Assembly (NCBI GenBank): GCA_905233805.1
Contig: CAJOER010000133.1
Location: forward strand, 1 to 5,781
Direction: 5' to 3'
Length of the DNA stretch: 5,781 bases
Source of the DNA: an uncultured Eubacterium sp.
GTDB taxonomy: Bacteria > Bacillota > Clostridia > Oscillospirales > Acutalibacteraceae
Shown here: in pieces, positions 5,096 through 5,781 of the stretch
Numbering within the stretch: the first letter of the stretch is position 1
Layout: every line of letters starts with the position of its first letter
Position numbers and translations under genes: made by a program
Notes under the pieces: model-generated
What the model was told of the DNA's origin: nothing
What the model saw: only the letters and a program-made list of their open reading frames with translations
Databases searched by the model: none

Positions 5096-5781
5096 ATGGA
5101 TTTTACAAATTTTGTTTCAAATGAAAAGGTAAAAGAACAACTTGCGTATCTGATTGAATCAAAGCGCCTGCCTCACGCAATTATTATTGAGGGCGAGGAA
5201 GGTATGGGCAAACGCACTCTCGCAAGGGAAATAGCGTTAAACCTGTTTTGCCGCAGCGAGGATAAGCCGTGCAGACAGTGTGCGCAGTGTTCAAAGCTTC
5301 TGAAAAATATTCACCCCGACTATATCGAATATACCGCGGAGAATAAAAAGGACGCCTTTCATATCAAGAAAATCAGGGAAATCCGCGACGACGCTTATCT
5401 CAGCCCCAACGAAGCGGATTATAAGATTTATGTTCTCGGCAACGCCCAGTCTATGACTGTCGGCGCGCAGAACGCCCTTTTGAAAGTGCTTGAGGAGCCG
5501 CCTTCGCACGTGATTTTTATTCTGACTATCACAAATAAGGCAGCCATGCTTGAAACCGTGCTTTCAAGGAGCGTTGTCATAACTCTTGAAGGAGCAGACT
5601 GCGCCGAGGGAGCCGAATACATTTCTAAGAATAATGAGGATATCAGCTACGACGAGGGCGGCAGGGCCTACGCCGAGAGCTTTGCGGCGCAGTATCGCAA
5701 CACCGACCCGTTCTCCGCAAAGACCCTGATCGAGCCGTATTCCGACCGTGAATTCGTGGTGCAGAATCCGCCGCAGAAGCC
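5096..5781 (+). CDS. holB: DNA polymerase III delta' subunit, N-terminal part, running in frame into a YgiQ-like segment (fusion, partial at window end)
   Basis: Residues 1 to about 182 are delta', an AAA+ subunit of the clamp-loader complex that helps place the sliding clamp on DNA. A nucleotide-binding loop GEEGMGKRT is at 33-41, a zinc-binding set Cys52, Cys59, Cys62, Cys65 follows, then AQNALLKVLEEPP (the sensor/Walker B region) and VLSRSVVI, the counterpart of the SRC arginine-finger motif. After residue about 183 the expected helical lid (DEAAxALxxxxGNIGKAL-type) does not appear. Instead the frame reads SYDEGGRAYAESFAAQYR and later VVQNPPQKP, which fits the YgiQ family. The start is the ATG at 5096, three bases after darA, with no clear ribosome binding site, so translation is likely coupled. 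The full holB gene would be about 300 or more residues. The chimera probably does not represent a single natural protein. Confidence 0.85.
   Translation, partial: MDFTNFVSNEKVKEQLAYLIESKRLPHAIIIEGEEGMGKRTLAREIALNLFCRSEDKPCRQCAQCSKLLKNIHPDYIEYTAENKKDAFHIKKIREIRDDAYLSPNEADYKIYVLGNAQSMTVGAQNALLKVLEEPPSHVIFILTITNKAAMLETVLSRSVVITLEGADCAEGAEYISKNNEDISYDEGGRAYAESFAAQYRNTDPFSAKTLIEPYSDREFVVQNPPQK
5645..5781 (+). pseudogene. Fragment of a YgiQ-family radical-SAM protein joined to holB (partial at window end)
   Basis: In the holB frame, the segment SYDE..RAYAESFAAQYRNTDPF, followed by KTLIEPYSDREFVVQNPPQKP, resembles the stretch of YgiQ proteins between the N-terminal domain and the radical-SAM core, which usually reads SYEE...K.YAEAF..QY..QDP..GKTL.....DR.VVQNPP..PL. 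The cysteine cluster of the core would lie just beyond the window. Neither a start nor an upstream half is present, so it is a piece of a different gene. Composition differs from what precedes it: GC is about 62% over 5641-5781, against about 45-50% for most of holB, and roughly 83% of codons from 5654 on end in G or C. This fits another genomic origin, possibly another organism. The exact join is blurred because SYDE could belong to either family. Confidence 0.7.

Noticed and set aside
5291..5622. Minus-strand frames antisense to holB
   Set aside because: The plus strand has clear delta' motifs over the same bases; the antisense products show no coherent domains.
1..5781. CRISPR arrays, insertion sequences, attachment sites or phage genes
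   Set aside because: No spaced direct repeats, transposase or integrase motifs or terminal inverted repeats were seen at the three junctions or elsewhere.

Overview
The window looks like chromosomal DNA from a spore-forming anaerobic member of the Bacillota, most likely a Clostridia lineage such as Oscillospiraceae/Ruminococcaceae. Three things suggest this. There is a gerA-type spore-germination operon. There is a darA(pstA/yaaQ)-holB gene pair, which is conserved linkage in Bacillota. The Shine-Dalgarno sequences are strong, a near-textbook sigma-A promoter is present, and TTG is used as a start codon. The taxonomic guess is inference; no rRNA or other marker is present.

Layout. Bases 1-33 are the 3' end of an upstream gene, probably gerAA. 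Bases 51-848 encode a compact GerAB-like permease. Bases 835-1416 encode the N-terminal half of a GerAC-type lipoprotein. A short minus-strand reading frame (1410-1568), which resembles the membrane anchor and start of SpoIID, converges on gerAC. A perfect sigma-A promoter (1562-1590) then drives rightward transcription of citrate synthase (1677 on), an unrecognised multi-pass membrane protein (2998-3807), an AEC-family transporter (3810-4748), a cyclic-di-AMP receptor-like protein (4769-5092) and DNA polymerase III delta' (holB, from 5096 to the window end). Gaps in this series are short and all genes are on the same strand, so it could be one operon.

The most striking feature is that three places look broken or joined. 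(1) gerAC stops at the end of its N-terminal domain, exactly where the minus-strand SpoIID-like frame also stops, as if a deletion fused two convergent genes. (2) Citrate synthase stops immediately after its catalytic Asp; the missing C-terminus resumes at once in another frame, so about 20 residues and the reading frame are lost. (3) holB runs in frame into a segment that reads as the central part of a YgiQ-family radical-SAM protein, and GC content and codon usage change abruptly at that point. Three such events in 5.8 kb suggest either gene decay or, perhaps more likely, mis-assembly of a draft or metagenomic contig. The sequence alone cannot decide. I see no new defence, mobile or CRISPR-like system here.
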